From NCBI RefSeq assembly GCF_014904745.1, contig NZ_JACZCS010000001.1, positions 411,417-475,416 of the forward strand: a stretch of DNA of 64,000 bases. The letters are read 5' to 3'. The position numbers were made by a program, and so were the translations under genes. The stretch comes from Oricola nitratireducens. GTDB lineage: Bacteria; Pseudomonadota; Alphaproteobacteria; Rhizobiales; Rhizobiaceae. The notes under the pieces were generated by a model. The model had not been told where the DNA came from, did not search any database, and was given only the letters and a program-made list of their open reading frames with translations. Positions 10,343-18,833 of this stretch are shown one piece after another. How positions within the stretch are numbered: position 1 is the stretch's first letter; every line of letters starts with the position of its first letter.

Positions 10343-10540
10343 TCAGGCTTTTTGCCACTCGTCGAGGTATTTAATGAGCCAAGCATCGACCGGAATTTGC
10401 GCTACATCCATTGTCTTCAGCTTGGTGTAGTCGACCGGTGTTTTGCTTTCCGCCACGGTTTGATGAAAACCGCAGGCGGATGCGCCGGCGGTTACGAAGA
10501 GCGCGGCGGCAAGGCCAAGGGCCAGTGCTTTACAAGACAT
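10343..10540 (-). CDS. small exported protein of unknown function
   Basis: A 65-residue product with a hydrophobic signal (LALGLAAALFVTAGASAC) and a mature part of only about 40 residues ending in WLIKYLDEWQKA. The cysteine close to the predicted cleavage site could make it a lipoprotein, but the preceding residues fit a lipobox only loosely. AAGGAG is spaced six bases from the ATG at 10540, which decides the start. It has its own terminator, so it is probably a single-gene transcript. Confidence 0.65.
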   Translation of the reverse strand: MSCKALALGLAAALFVTAGASACGFHQTVAESKTPVDYTKLKTMDVAQIPVDAWLIKYLDEWQKA

Positions 10541-10643
10541 GCGCTTCTCCTTTTCCCTGGTCCGGATCCGGCCGGACAATTAAAAGTTAACGCAACGGCA
10601 AGATTTCGCCAAGGGCAAAGGTGATCACAAATTCGCGCGCGGA

Positions 10644-11729
10644 CTACTCGTAGACCGGCGTGACCGTGTAGCCGGCGTCGGCGAGAAGCTTTGCGAGGCC
10701 CTTGTCGCCGGGCAGGTGCAGCGCGCCGACGGCGATGAAGACGCCGCCGCCCTTGTCGAGCAGCGGCGTGGCGCGTTGCAGCATGGTCCTGTTGCGCACA
10801 TGGACCATTTTTTCCTCGAAGGCGGCGTAGCCGGCGGCGAGGTCCTCGTCGCTTTCCATCTCGGGCGTGACGGCGCGCAGCATCGGCCAGACCGCGCCGG
10901 TCCTGCCCTGCACATAGAGTTCGATCATCGTTTCTACGACGTCGTCGATCTTGTCGCCGAGCGCGATCGTGTCGATCAGGCCGCGGACATGGAATTCCAT
11001 CGGCAGGGAGGCCATGGCGTCGAACTGCTCGACGATGGTTTCCAGGCCCTTCAGGTCCTTGCCCTCGCGCTGCGCATCCTGCGCCAGCTTGAGGTCGAGG
11101 AAGGACGCGCCGGCCTGCTTGCGGTCCATCTCGCATTTCGGCAGCGCAACCATGGCGGTGAGCAGCCAGGGCTTCATGCGGTCCACAAGGGCGAGTTGCA
11201 TGCCACGCTTGGCGAGTCCGTCCTTCAGAATGTCACGCTGTTCGGCGGTCAGGTAGTCCGACAGCGCCTTGCCGTCGGTGAACATTGTCAGGTCGGGCTT
11301 GGAAAACAGCGCCATCTGCGCCTTGGCCGGGTCGAGAATCTCGGTCGATTCGATGGCGACGGTGTCCGCGCCCTCGAAGGCCTGTTTCGCCTTTACCGGA
11401 AGGTCGATGACGCGCTCGTCGGTCAGATGCATGGTTCCGAACAGCCAGGACGACGCGAGGCCCGGCTTGTCGATGCGGAACAGCAGCGTGTCGCCGTTGA
11501 TCGTCGCGGCGGCCTCGTCCATCAACTTCCTGTAGCTTGCCGGGTCGTCGCGCTTCATTTGGTCGAGCACGTTTTCGCCGCGGCAGGTCTCGCCGGCGTG
11601 CGCGGGCAGCGATTGCATTGCCACGAAGAGCACGGCCAGAAAGCTCAGCGCGAACAGCGCGTTGGCAAGGCCAAGCGCGCCGAGAAGGGGGCCGGACAGG
11701 CGGTCCATACGGTCAAACAGGCGGTTCAT
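10644..11729 (-). CDS. TraB/GumN family protein
   Basis: A 361-residue protein. It has an N-terminal signal anchor (about residues 15-40), then a TraB/GumN domain. The first typical motif is SSWLFGTMHLTD (the GTxH signature), and near the C-terminus is the paired motif FIAVGALHLPGDKGLAKLL (GxxHLxG). These two elements define the fold, which is related to Tiki/erythromycin esterase-like metal hydrolases. The function of bacterial members is poorly known. The start at 11729 is chosen because it begins the membrane anchor. It lies 61 bases downstream of xerC on the same strand. Confidence 0.85.
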   Translation of the reverse strand: MNRLFDRMDRLSGPLLGALGLANALFALSFLAVLFVAMQSLPAHAGETCRGENVLDQMKRDDPASYRKLMDEAAATINGDTLLFRIDKPGLASSWLFGTMHLTDERVIDLPVKAKQAFEGADTVAIESTEILDPAKAQMALFSKPDLTMFTDGKALSDYLTAEQRDILKDGLAKRGMQLALVDRMKPWLLTAMVALPKCEMDRKQAGASFLDLKLAQDAQREGKDLKGLETIVEQFDAMASLPMEFHVRGLIDTIALGDKIDDVVETMIELYVQGRTGAVWPMLRAVTPEMESDEDLAAGYAAFEEKMVHVRNRTMLQRATPLLDKGGGVFIAVGALHLPGDKGLAKLLADAGYTVTPVYE

Positions 11730-11790
11730 CGCGCCAACCTCGCACAAAATGGCGACCATTCCGTTAAGAGCCTGCGCGAAATTGGGGCTT

Positions 11791-12738
11791 TCACGCGCGC
11801 GGATGGGCGTTCCGGTAGACGTCGAGCAGGCGGGCGGTGTCGACGCCGGTATAGACCTGCGTCGTCGACAGGCTGGCATGGCCGAGCAATTCCTGGATGG
11901 TGCGCAGATCGCCGCCGTTTCCGAGCAGGTGGGTGGCGAAGGAATGGCGCAGCGCATGCGGCGTCGCGGTTTCGGGGAGACCGAGCGCGCCGCGCAGCGC
12001 CCGCATGTCGCGCTGGAGGACGGCAGCCTGCAGAGGTCCGCCGCGCGCGCCGCGGAAGAGCGGCATATCGGCCGCAAGATCGTAGGGACAGAGGCGGCGG
12101 TAGAGATCGACGGCGTCGAAGACGACCGGCAGCAACGGCACAAGCCGTGTCTTGTTGCCCTTGCCGGTGACACGAAGCGCCTTGTCGCGGCGATCCTTCA
12201 GCGCGCCGCCGGAAAGCGCCAGCGCCTCGCCGATGCGCAGGCCACAGCCATAGAGCAGTGTCAGGACGGCGGCGTTGCGCGCCGCGATCCACGGCTCTCC
12301 GTTCAATTGTTCCGACGCGTCGACGACACGGCGCGCGTCGGCGGCGGTCAGCGGCTTGGGCAGCGATTTCGGCTGGCGCGGCGCGCGCAGGCTGGTCGCC
12401 GCCGCCGCATTGGCGAGGCCGTTGCGCTCCAGATGGCGCATGAAGGAGCGGATACCGGCCAGTCCGCGCCCGAGCGTGCGGGCGCCGGCGCCGGCGGCGC
12501 GGCGTTTGGTCAGGAAGGCGCGGAAATCGAGCGATTTCAGGTCGGCGACGTCGGCGATGCCGGGCGCGCCGCCGAGATGCGCTGTCAGAAAGGTGAGGAA
12601 CTGGCGGGTGTCGCGCTCATAGGCTTCCAGCGTCTTCGGCGATAGGCGGCGCTCGCTCGACAATTGTTCCAGCCACGCGCTACGGGCGGCGGCGAGGTCG
12701 GGCTTTGCATTGACGAGGGGCGCATCGGTGTCGGGCAT
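11791..12738 (-). CDS. xerC: tyrosine recombinase XerC
   Basis: Chromosome dimer resolvase acting at dif with XerD. 315 residues, with an N-terminal SAM-like core-binding domain (about 20-110) and a C-terminal catalytic domain. Catalytic motifs are GLRIGEAL (Arg), TGKGNKTR (Lys region), HALRHSFATHLL (His-x-x-Arg) and LGHASLSTTQVYT (His and nucleophile Tyr). Length and motifs fit housekeeping XerC rather than a phage integrase. Start 12738 is preferred over 12759, though neither has a strong ribosome site. It is divergent from rimM. Confidence 0.92.
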   Translation of the reverse strand: MPDTDAPLVNAKPDLAAARSAWLEQLSSERRLSPKTLEAYERDTRQFLTFLTAHLGGAPGIADVADLKSLDFRAFLTKRRAAGAGARTLGRGLAGIRSFMRHLERNGLANAAAATSLRAPRQPKSLPKPLTAADARRVVDASEQLNGEPWIAARNAAVLTLLYGCGLRIGEALALSGGALKDRRDKALRVTGKGNKTRLVPLLPVVFDAVDLYRRLCPYDLAADMPLFRGARGGPLQAAVLQRDMRALRGALGLPETATPHALRHSFATHLLGNGGDLRTIQELLGHASLSTTQVYTGVDTARLLDVYRNAHPRA

Positions 12739-12844
12739 GGCGCCATTATCGCCCGGCAATGGTTACCGGGCGATTGCTTGCATTGCCGCGCTTGGCGGAA
12801 GACCGAAAAGCCTGTATCGCGGACCATCTTTTTTGGAGTGGCGA

Positions 12845-13411
12845 ATGACAAAACCGGACAATCCGGTCCTGATGGGCGTGATCGGCGCGCCGCATGGCGT
12901 GCGCGGCGAGTTGCGCGTGAAGCCCTATACCGGCGATCCGCTGGCGCTTGGCGATTACGGCACGCTCTACGATGCGCAGGGCCGTGCCTTCGACGTGACC
13001 GACATAAGGCCGCAGAAGAATGTCGTCGTCGTCAGCTTCGAACAGGTGAAGGGCCGCACCGAAGCCGAGGCGCTGAACGGCGTCGAGCTGTTCGTCGACC
13101 GGAGCCAGCTGCCGGACGAGGAGCTGGACGAGGACGAGTTCTTCGTCGCCGATCTGGTCGGCCTCGCCGTCCATGACGAGGCCGGCGAGAAGACCGGAGA
13201 GGTGATCGCGGTGCATAATTTCGGCGCTGGCGACCTGCTGGAGATTGCACCGCTGACGCCCGGCGGCGGGCTGGCGCGCAAGCAGGCCTTCTTGGTCGAG
13301 TTCTCGCGCGAGACCGTGCCGGCGATCGATTTCGACGCCGGCAGGCTGACGCTGGTCCGCCCGGGCGAGATCGAGGCGCGCGGCCAAGAGGGCGGCGAGG
13401 AAGACGAATGA
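12845..13411 (+). CDS. rimM: 16S rRNA processing protein RimM
   Basis: 30S maturation factor that binds ribosomal protein S19. 188 residues with the N-terminal RimM beta-barrel ([18 protein letters not shown]) and the C-terminal PRC-barrel ([14 protein letters not shown]). The tail is acidic. The ATG at 12845 has TTGGAG upstream. The stop overlaps the trmD start (ATGA), so the two are translationally coupled. The gene rpsP, often upstream, is not here. Confidence 0.96.
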   Translation: MTKPDNPVLMGVIGAPHGVRGELRVKPYTGDPLALGDYGTLYDAQGRAFDVTDIRPQKNVVVVSFEQVKGRTEAEALNGVELFVDRSQLPDEELDEDEFFVADLVGLAVHDEAGEKTGEVIAVHNFGAGDLLEIAPLTPGGGLARKQAFLVEFSRETVPAIDFDAGRLTLVRPGEIEARGQEGGEEDE

Positions 13412-14091
13412 GCTTCAAGGCGACGGTGCTGACGCTTTATCCGGAGATGTTTCCGGGCACGCTCGGGCAGGCGCTCGCCGGCAAGGCGCTGGCGCGTGGC
13501 GACTGGGCGCTCGATGCCGTGCAGATCCGCGATTACGCGACCGACAGGCACCGCAGCGTTGACGACACGCCGGCGGGCGGCGGCGCCGGCATGGTGATGC
13601 GCGCCGACATCGTCGCCGCGGCGCTCGACGCCAGTGTGGAGGAAGACGATCCGCGTCCGCGCCTCCTGATGAGTCCGCGCGGCAAACCGCTGACGCAGGC
13701 CCGTGTCCGCGATCTGGCGGCAGGTCCCGGCGCGGTCATCGTCTGCGGCCGTTTCGAGGGTGTCGACCAGCGCGTCATCGAAGGACGGAACCTCGAGGAG
13801 GTCTCGATCGGCGATTACGTGCTGTCGGGCGGTGAACTCGCCGCGCAGGTCGTGCTCGACGCGATTATCCGACTGCTGCCGGGCGTCATGGGTAACGCGG
13901 AATCCGGCGAGACGGAGAGCTTCGAGGGCAATCTCCTCGAACATCCGCACTACACCCGCCCCGCTGAATGGGAAGGCCGCACCATCCCCGAGGTGCTGAC
14001 CTCCGGCAATCACGCGAAGATCGACGAGTGGCGGCGCGAGCAGGCGGAGAAGCTGACGAAGGAGCGGCGGCCGGACTTGCTTGGCGAGTGA
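13408..14091 (+). CDS. trmD: tRNA (guanine-37-N1)-methyltransferase
   Basis: SPOUT methyltransferase that makes m1G37 in tRNA and so prevents +1 frameshifting. 227 residues. It has the [10 protein letters not shown]-terminal motif, [13 protein letters not shown], the SAM-binding trefoil-knot segment ([11 protein letters not shown], then [11 protein letters not shown]) and the basic C-terminal domain. It overlaps rimM by four bases. rplS lies about 1 kb further on, separated by an opposite-strand permease gene. Confidence 0.97.
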   Translation: MSFKATVLTLYPEMFPGTLGQALAGKALARGDWALDAVQIRDYATDRHRSVDDTPAGGGAGMVMRADIVAAALDASVEEDDPRPRLLMSPRGKPLTQARVRDLAAGPGAVIVCGRFEGVDQRVIEGRNLEEVSIGDYVLSGGELAAQVVLDAIIRLLPGVMGNAESGETESFEGNLLEHPHYTRPAEWEGRTIPEVLTSGNHAKIDEWRREQAEKLTKERRPDLLGE

Positions 14092-14109
14092 TCCTTGCTG
14101 TCCGGCACG

Positions 14110-14853
14110 TCACTTCGCGAAGTAATACCAGCTCAGCAATAGCCCGACGGCGATCACCGCCATGCGGACGACGGATTGAGGCACCCTCTTGGCCATCCAG
14201 ACCCCGGCATAGCCGCCGAGCGCGCCGGCCGGGATCATGATCGCGGCGGGAAGCCAGGCCACAACGCCGCCGCCGGAAAAGACGAGGATTGCCATGGCGG
14301 CGATCAGCACGGCGACGAAATTCTTGATCGCGTTCAACCGGTGATAGTCGCCGCCCTTCGAAAGGCCGAGCACCGCCAGCATCATGATGCCCATGCCGGC
14401 CCCGAAGAACCCGCCATAGACCGAGGTCGCGAACTGTGCCGCGAGCCCGGCCGGCCCCATCCGGTGATCGGGGCCGAGATGTTTCGGCTTCAGCCACGGC
14501 CCGGCGGCGAACAGGACTGTAGCTCCGAGCAGCAGCCACGGCACGATCTGCCGGAAAGTCGGGTTCGACAGCGAAAGCAGGATCAGCGCTCCGCCCAGGC
14601 CGCCGACCAGCGAGAGCCCGCCAATCGTCAAGGCCTCCCGCAGGTCGTTGCGGATTTCCTGGCGGTAGGCCAGCGCCGATGTCACATAACCCGGGAACTG
14701 GGTCACGGACGAGGTCGCGTTGGCGACGATCGGCGGCAGGCCGACCAGCGTCATCGCGCCAAAGGTGAGGAACGTGCCGCCGCCGGCAATGGCATTGACG
14801 GCGCTGGCCAGGAAACCGGCAGCAAACAGCAAAAGGGAATCGAAAAAAGTCAT
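14110..14853 (-). CDS. TSUP-family (TauE/SafE) permease
   Basis: A 247-residue integral membrane protein with about eight hydrophobic segments in two halves. The family motif AGFLASAVNAIAGGGTFLTF opens the first half, and GGFFGAGMGI opens the second. TSUP proteins move sulfite, sulfonates or other small anions; the substrate here is not determinable. The start may be 14853 or 14865. The gene is inverted between trmD and rplS and converges on trmD with an 18-base gap. Confidence 0.9.
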   Translation of the reverse strand: MTFFDSLLLFAAGFLASAVNAIAGGGTFLTFGAMTLVGLPPIVANATSSVTQFPGYVTSALAYRQEIRNDLREALTIGGLSLVGGLGGALILLSLSNPTFRQIVPWLLLGATVLFAAGPWLKPKHLGPDHRMGPAGLAAQFATSVYGGFFGAGMGIMMLAVLGLSKGGDYHRLNAIKNFVAVLIAAMAILVFSGGGVVAWLPAAIMIPAGALGGYAGVWMAKRVPQSVVRMAVIAVGLLLSWYYFAK

Positions 14854-15147
14854 GGGGCCCAACATGTCGGGCCGAACGCCCCGCTACGGGCTAGCCGATC
14901 GGACGGTGCGCGCGCAAGAGAGGCGGCGTCGCGGTCTCGCGTGATCGTCCGAAAAATCGGCTTCGGGAGGTGACAAACGCTGCTTTCTCATGTATGCCCG
15001 CGCGGAATTCGGGCGAAAAGTCCTGATCTCAACAGCAAATACGATCTCGTGAATACGCTCCGGCCTGATGGCCAGGCATGACGGTCCTTGCACTTTCTGC
15101 CCTCTAAGAGCGCTCTGGCGGTTCAAAAGAACAAGAGGAATATCAAC

Positions 15148-15681
15148 ATGACGGACATCATCCGCCAGCTCGAAATCGAGCAAGCCGCCAAGATTCTCGA
15201 AAAGCGCACCTTCCCGGATTTCTCGCCCGGCGACACCGTCCGCGTCCAGGTCCGCGTCACGGAAGGCAAGCGTACGCGTCTGCAGGCCTATGAGGGCGTC
15301 TGCATCGCGCGCTCCGGCGCCGGCTTCAACGAGAACTTCACCGTGCGCAAGCTTTCCTACGGCGAAGGCGTGGAACGCGTGTTCCCGATGTTTTCGCCGA
15401 TGGTCGAGGCCGTCGAGATCGTCCGCCGCGGCAAGGTCCGGCGCGCGAAGCTCTATTACATGCGCGGCCTGACGGGCAAAAAGGCCCGTATCGTCGAGAA
15501 TACGAATGCCCGTTCGCGCAAGCTGAACGACGAAGAGCGCCAGAAGATGCTCGACGAGAAGGCGCGTCTGGAGGCCGAGAAGGTCGCCGCGGCGCAGGCA
15601 CTCGCCGCCGAGAAGGCGGCCGAGGAAGCGGCGGAAGCCGCAAAGGCCGCCGCAGCGGAAGCGCCGGCAGATAACGCATAA
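15148..15681 (+). CDS. rplS: 50S ribosomal protein L19
   Basis: L19, located at the 30S-50S interface. The core (about residues 1-120) has the conserved [21 protein letters not shown]-like FPMFSPMVE and [11 protein letters not shown] segments. It is followed by a tail of about 55 residues rich in Ala, Glu and Lys, making 177 residues against about 115-125 in enterics. Such tails occur in alphaproteobacterial L19. The ATG has AGAGGAA upstream. An intrinsic terminator follows. Confidence 0.97.
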   Translation: MTDIIRQLEIEQAAKILEKRTFPDFSPGDTVRVQVRVTEGKRTRLQAYEGVCIARSGAGFNENFTVRKLSYGEGVERVFPMFSPMVEAVEIVRRGKVRRAKLYYMRGLTGKKARIVENTNARSRKLNDEERQKMLDEKARLEAEKVAAAQALAAEKAAEEAAEAAKAAAAEAPADNA

Positions 15682-15710
15682 AGCTTTTCTGCGTCTCGCA
15701 GGGATCGAAA

Positions 15711-15736
15711 GGCGGGTCTTTGGCCCGCCTTTTTTG
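15711..15736 (+). terminator. intrinsic terminator of rplS
   Basis: An 8-bp stem GGCGGGTC/GGCCCGCC (one G-T pair) with a short T loop, followed by six T residues, 30 bases after the rplS stop. Confidence 0.92.
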
Positions 15737-16008
15737 CTTATGAATACTCCGATGAGCTGGCGATTACATCGCCTCGGTAAGTGCGCTGCCTCCTGAACTA
15801 GGCGCTTCGAAGCGCTGGATAACGGTCACCTCGCTATCGACATAATTTAATGATCGATTTGACGCGCCGAAATAAGTCTCTTCTACCTGACATGCGTGAC
15901 TCCGCGTCATTTTTGGCGGGGTTGGGTCAGTCGCGTCAGCTTCATCACGGTCTGCTACCGCAGCGGTATTATGAATGCGGTGCGTAGCGGGCCAAAGGCG
16001 GTCCAACA
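15737..16008. other. non-coding spacer before the cytochrome b-like cluster
   Basis: About 270 bases between the rplS terminator and the 62-residue membrane protein. It is visibly poorer in G+C than the flanks and holds no convincing gene. It must carry the promoter of the cluster at 16009-17842. I could not pick one out with confidence. Confidence 0.5.
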
Positions 16009-16197
16009 ATGGAAAATCTTGCGATCATCAAACAGCCAGCCGTCGCCCATGTGGCGTTCGGCTGGTTCAATCTTGCATGGCCCAACATCGCCTTCTGGGT
16101 CGCGGTGATCATCCTATTCTTCATCTTCGCCTGGGCCCGCATCCCGTTTTTCATGGAGGCGGATGCCCGGTCCCGCGAGCACCGAGCAGACAAATGA
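16009..16197 (+). CDS. small membrane subunit of the cytochrome b-like cluster
   Basis: A 62-residue protein with one transmembrane helix (about residues 25-48) and a charged C-terminus. AAAGGCGG precedes the ATG. Its stop overlaps the start of the cytochrome b-like gene (ATGA), which argues that it is a translated subunit or assembly factor of that complex. This is comparable in position, but not demonstrably in sequence, to small subunits of b6f complexes. No family recognised. Confidence 0.7.
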   Translation: MENLAIIKQPAVAHVAFGWFNLAWPNIAFWVAVIILFFIFAWARIPFFMEADARSREHRADK

Positions 16198-16817
16198 GCA
16201 TCGACCAAAGGCTTCAGTCCTACCTGAAACGCAATCTGACGCTCGAAGATGCTTTGCCGACGAAAATGCCGGCTTACGTGAATTCGTTTGGCTATTTCTT
16301 CGGTACCATAACCTTGGCGGCGCTGGCGATGCTGTTCATGACAGGTATCTGGATGTCGATCTTCGGCCCGGCCTGGCGGCATGAGTCGTCCCTGGGGGCC
16401 TTCGTCAACGCTATGCATTTTTGGGCGGTCGAAGTGTTCTACCTCGCCGCTATCCTTCACATCCTGTTCAAGTTCTTTACCGCGGCCTGGCGCGACGGAC
16501 GCTGGCGGACCTGGCTAGTCGGGTGGTTGATCTTTGCGGCCAGCATCTTTTCGGGAATCAGCGGCACGCTGCTGCAGCAGAACTGGGATTCCCAGTGGAA
16601 CGCCCAGCAGGGCAAGGACGCCTTCGCCGCGCTCGGTCTCGGCTGGCTCAACTGGAACGACTATGCCAGTTTGCTGACGTTGCATATTGCCGTCTTTGCG
16701 CTGATGGTGGCGTTGCTCGCCGCGGCGCATCTCTTCCTGATCCGCCGCGAGGGACCGGTGCGTCCGATCGTCGATGGCGGTCAGGTCCGCATCGAGAATG
16801 AGGAGAGTGCGCGATGA
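16194..16817 (+). CDS. cytochrome b6-like protein (N-terminal, four-helix part of cytochrome b)
   Basis: A 207-residue divergent cytochrome b. Four helices are visible (about 33-57, 74-97, 107-127 and 159-182). Heme-ligand histidine pairs sit where expected: H75/H89 in the second helix (spacing 14) and H164/H179 in the fourth (spacing 15). The 14/15 pattern matches b6 rather than mitochondrial-type b (14/14). The segment GTLLQQNWDSQW corresponds to the GYxLPWxQxxxW region of classical cytochrome b but is altered. It has four-base overlaps with both neighbours. Its quinone chemistry and partners are inferred only. Confidence 0.78.
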   Translation: MSIDQRLQSYLKRNLTLEDALPTKMPAYVNSFGYFFGTITLAALAMLFMTGIWMSIFGPAWRHESSLGAFVNAMHFWAVEVFYLAAILHILFKFFTAAWRDGRWRTWLVGWLIFAASIFSGISGTLLQQNWDSQWNAQQGKDAFAALGLGWLNWNDYASLLTLHIAVFALMVALLAAAHLFLIRREGPVRPIVDGGQVRIENEESAR

Positions 16818-17842
16818 GCGCGCTTTCCGACAAATATATGCGCGGCATTCCTATGAAGCCGTACGACATGATCCGCGAAGGACTGTTTATCCTCGCCGGA
16901 GTAGCCATTGTCGTCATCCTGCTCTCGGCGGTCTGGGGCTTTCCCCGAATCCCGCCGCTGACGTTGAAGCAGGTCGCCATCACCGCGCCCGTGGCCTTCA
17001 CCGAGCGTACGCTGTCCTATTTCGACGGGCAGTCCGGGCTGCAGACTTATGGCCCGCCCTATACCGGCGACCGTGAGAATGCCCAGCGGGTCGGGCCGAT
17101 CTGCCCAGCATGCTGGACGGGCGTTGCGCATCCGACCGACTTCCGTCAGGCGTTGGTGATCAATCCGCTCAAGAGCGCGGCCGTGTTGAACCCGGACATC
17201 GCCACCGCGCTTGACAGCTATGACAAGGCCACGCCCGCGCAGCAAAAGGCCTGGACCGACGCCTATGGCGCCGCGCTCGGCAAGGCGACGGCGAAGGATG
17301 GCAAGTTGATCCTGGCGACGGGTGACTACGGTCCGGTACCGACGCTGATGAACGGGATGCTGAAGCTCGCCCAGGCCGGCCTGCTGGAAGGGGCGCTGGT
17401 CCAGGGCGCGAATCCGAACTACGCTCCCTACAACACCGACTTCACGCTTCCACTCTATTATCTGGGCGGCGACCGGATCATGGGCACCGTCGCCGACCAC
17501 TTCGACGAGCAGGGCGGCCAATGGGGTATGTCGCATGTCGCAGGACCCTATCCGGGTGCGTGGTGGCTGTGGCCTTACGCTTTCCTCTATCAGATCCCTG
17601 CGATCGGCAATGCCGACGCCGCCGACCTGATCGCGGGAATGATCATAGCGGCTTTCGGACTGATCCTGTTCTTCCTGCCGTTCGTGCCCGGGCTGAATCG
17701 GTTGCCCTATATCATCCCGGTCTACCGGCTTATCTGGCGTGACTGGTATGCCAAATACCCTTCTGGCGATCCGACGCGGGACCCGGCCAACTCAGGCTTC
17801 GATTCAGACCGAGGGCAATTTCCGTCAACTAAACCAGGCTGA
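16814..17842 (+). CDS. subunit IV-like (cytochrome b C-terminal) protein with a large periplasmic insertion
   Basis: 342 residues: one N-terminal helix (about 22-43), a soluble region of about 200 residues, then C-terminal hydrophobic segments. The C-terminal stretch PYPGAWWLWPYAFLYQIP followed by LILFFLPFVPGL resembles the PEWY-to-FLLPF part of cytochrome b subunit IV, with PEWY replaced by PGAWW. The soluble region would therefore be an insertion in the ef-loop next to the quinol-oxidising site. It contains C97 and C100 (CPAC) and H106, but no CxxCH heme-c site. No Rieske or cytochrome c gene is adjacent. Assignment is by pattern and should be treated as tentative. Confidence 0.65.
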   Translation: MSALSDKYMRGIPMKPYDMIREGLFILAGVAIVVILLSAVWGFPRIPPLTLKQVAITAPVAFTERTLSYFDGQSGLQTYGPPYTGDRENAQRVGPICPACWTGVAHPTDFRQALVINPLKSAAVLNPDIATALDSYDKATPAQQKAWTDAYGAALGKATAKDGKLILATGDYGPVPTLMNGMLKLAQAGLLEGALVQGANPNYAPYNTDFTLPLYYLGGDRIMGTVADHFDEQGGQWGMSHVAGPYPGAWWLWPYAFLYQIPAIGNADAADLIAGMIIAAFGLILFFLPFVPGLNRLPYIIPVYRLIWRDWYAKYPSGDPTRDPANSGFDSDRGQFPSTKPG

Positions 17843-17968
17843 GCGGATCACGACGCATAGCAGGTTCTCTTGTCCCGAGCGGATCATGTCTTGATCCGAC
17901 GGCAAATTTGCTGCCACTCTCGGGAAATGTCCGGCGGGCGGTCTTCGTCGAACAAAAAGGAGGCTTTC

Positions 17969-18766
17969 ATGATTTCGCGACGTTTCGTTCTCGGCGCGTG
18001 CGCCACTCTCGTTCTTTCATCCGTTGCCGCATCCGCGCAGGATCTGCCCGATCTCGCCGGCCGCAAGGTGGTGGTGGTCACCGAAAACGCCTATCCGCCG
18101 CTGCAGTTCATCGATCCGAAGACCGGCGACCAGATCGGATGGGAATATGACGCGGTGAACGAGATCGCCAAGCGGCTGAATTTCGCCGTTGAGTACCAGA
18201 ACACCTCCTGGGACGCGATGATCCAGGCCGTATCCGACGGGCAGTACGACATCGGCATGACCGGTATCACCATCAATGACGAACGCAAGCAAAAGGTCGA
18301 TTTCTCCGATCCCTATATGCGCTCGGAACAATTCATGCTGGTGCGCGGCGACGAAAACCGGTTCACCGACGCGAAGAGTTTCGCCGCCGACGAAAATCTG
18401 CTGATTGGCGCGCAGCCGGGCACGACGCCGTTCTATACCGCCGTCTATGACGTGCTGGACGGCAATGAGCAGAATCCGCGCATCAAGCTGTTCGAGACCT
18501 TCGGCGCCACCGTGCAGGCGCTGAAGACCGGCGACGTGGACATGGTGCTGACCGACGGCACCGCCGGCAAGGGCTATGTCGCGGCTTCGGACGGCGGCCT
18601 GAAACTGATCGGCGATCCGCTCGGCTCGGAGGATTTCGGCTTCATCTTTCCGAAGGGTTCCGATCTCGTCGCGCCGGTTAATGCGGCAATCGCCGCGCTG
18701 AAAGCCGACGGAACGATCGACGCGCTGAACAAGAAATGGTTCCTGGACTACAAGTTCGGCGAATAG
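17969..18766 (+). CDS. amino-acid ABC transporter substrate-binding protein
   Basis: A 265-residue periplasmic binding protein of the SBP_bac_3 type. It has a signal peptide with Arg-Arg (MISRRFVLG) and cleavage near ASAQ. Family segments are YPPLQFIDP, GWEYDAVNEIAKRL, QAVSDGQYDIGMTGITI, RKQKVDFSDPYM and a C-terminal DALNKKWF. The ATG at 17969 has a near-perfect AAAAGGAGG. The ligand is probably a polar or cationic amino acid, by family only. A permease follows; no ATPase gene is nearby. Confidence 0.93.
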   Translation: MISRRFVLGACATLVLSSVAASAQDLPDLAGRKVVVVTENAYPPLQFIDPKTGDQIGWEYDAVNEIAKRLNFAVEYQNTSWDAMIQAVSDGQYDIGMTGITINDERKQKVDFSDPYMRSEQFMLVRGDENRFTDAKSFAADENLLIGAQPGTTPFYTAVYDVLDGNEQNPRIKLFETFGATVQALKTGDVDMVLTDGTAGKGYVAASDGGLKLIGDPLGSEDFGFIFPKGSDLVAPVNAAIAALKADGTIDALNKKWFLDYKFGE

Positions 18767-18833
18767 TTCCGGATGTCACCAATGACCATGCCTCGCGCCG
18801 TCGAGACAGCCGGCGGCGCGCGGGAGGGCGGCC

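Noticed and set aside
10716..12170. A 484-codon plus-strand frame antisense to the TraB/GumN and xerC genes
   Set aside because: Both minus-strand genes have clear family motifs; this frame has none.
15764..16009. An 81-codon minus-strand frame in the spacer before the cytochrome b-like cluster
   Set aside because: No ribosome site, no recognisable sequence and it overlaps the likely promoter region.
16814..17842. Possible cytochrome c function for the 342-residue protein from its CPAC motif
   Set aside because: Heme c attachment needs CxxCH; here the residue after the second Cys is Trp.
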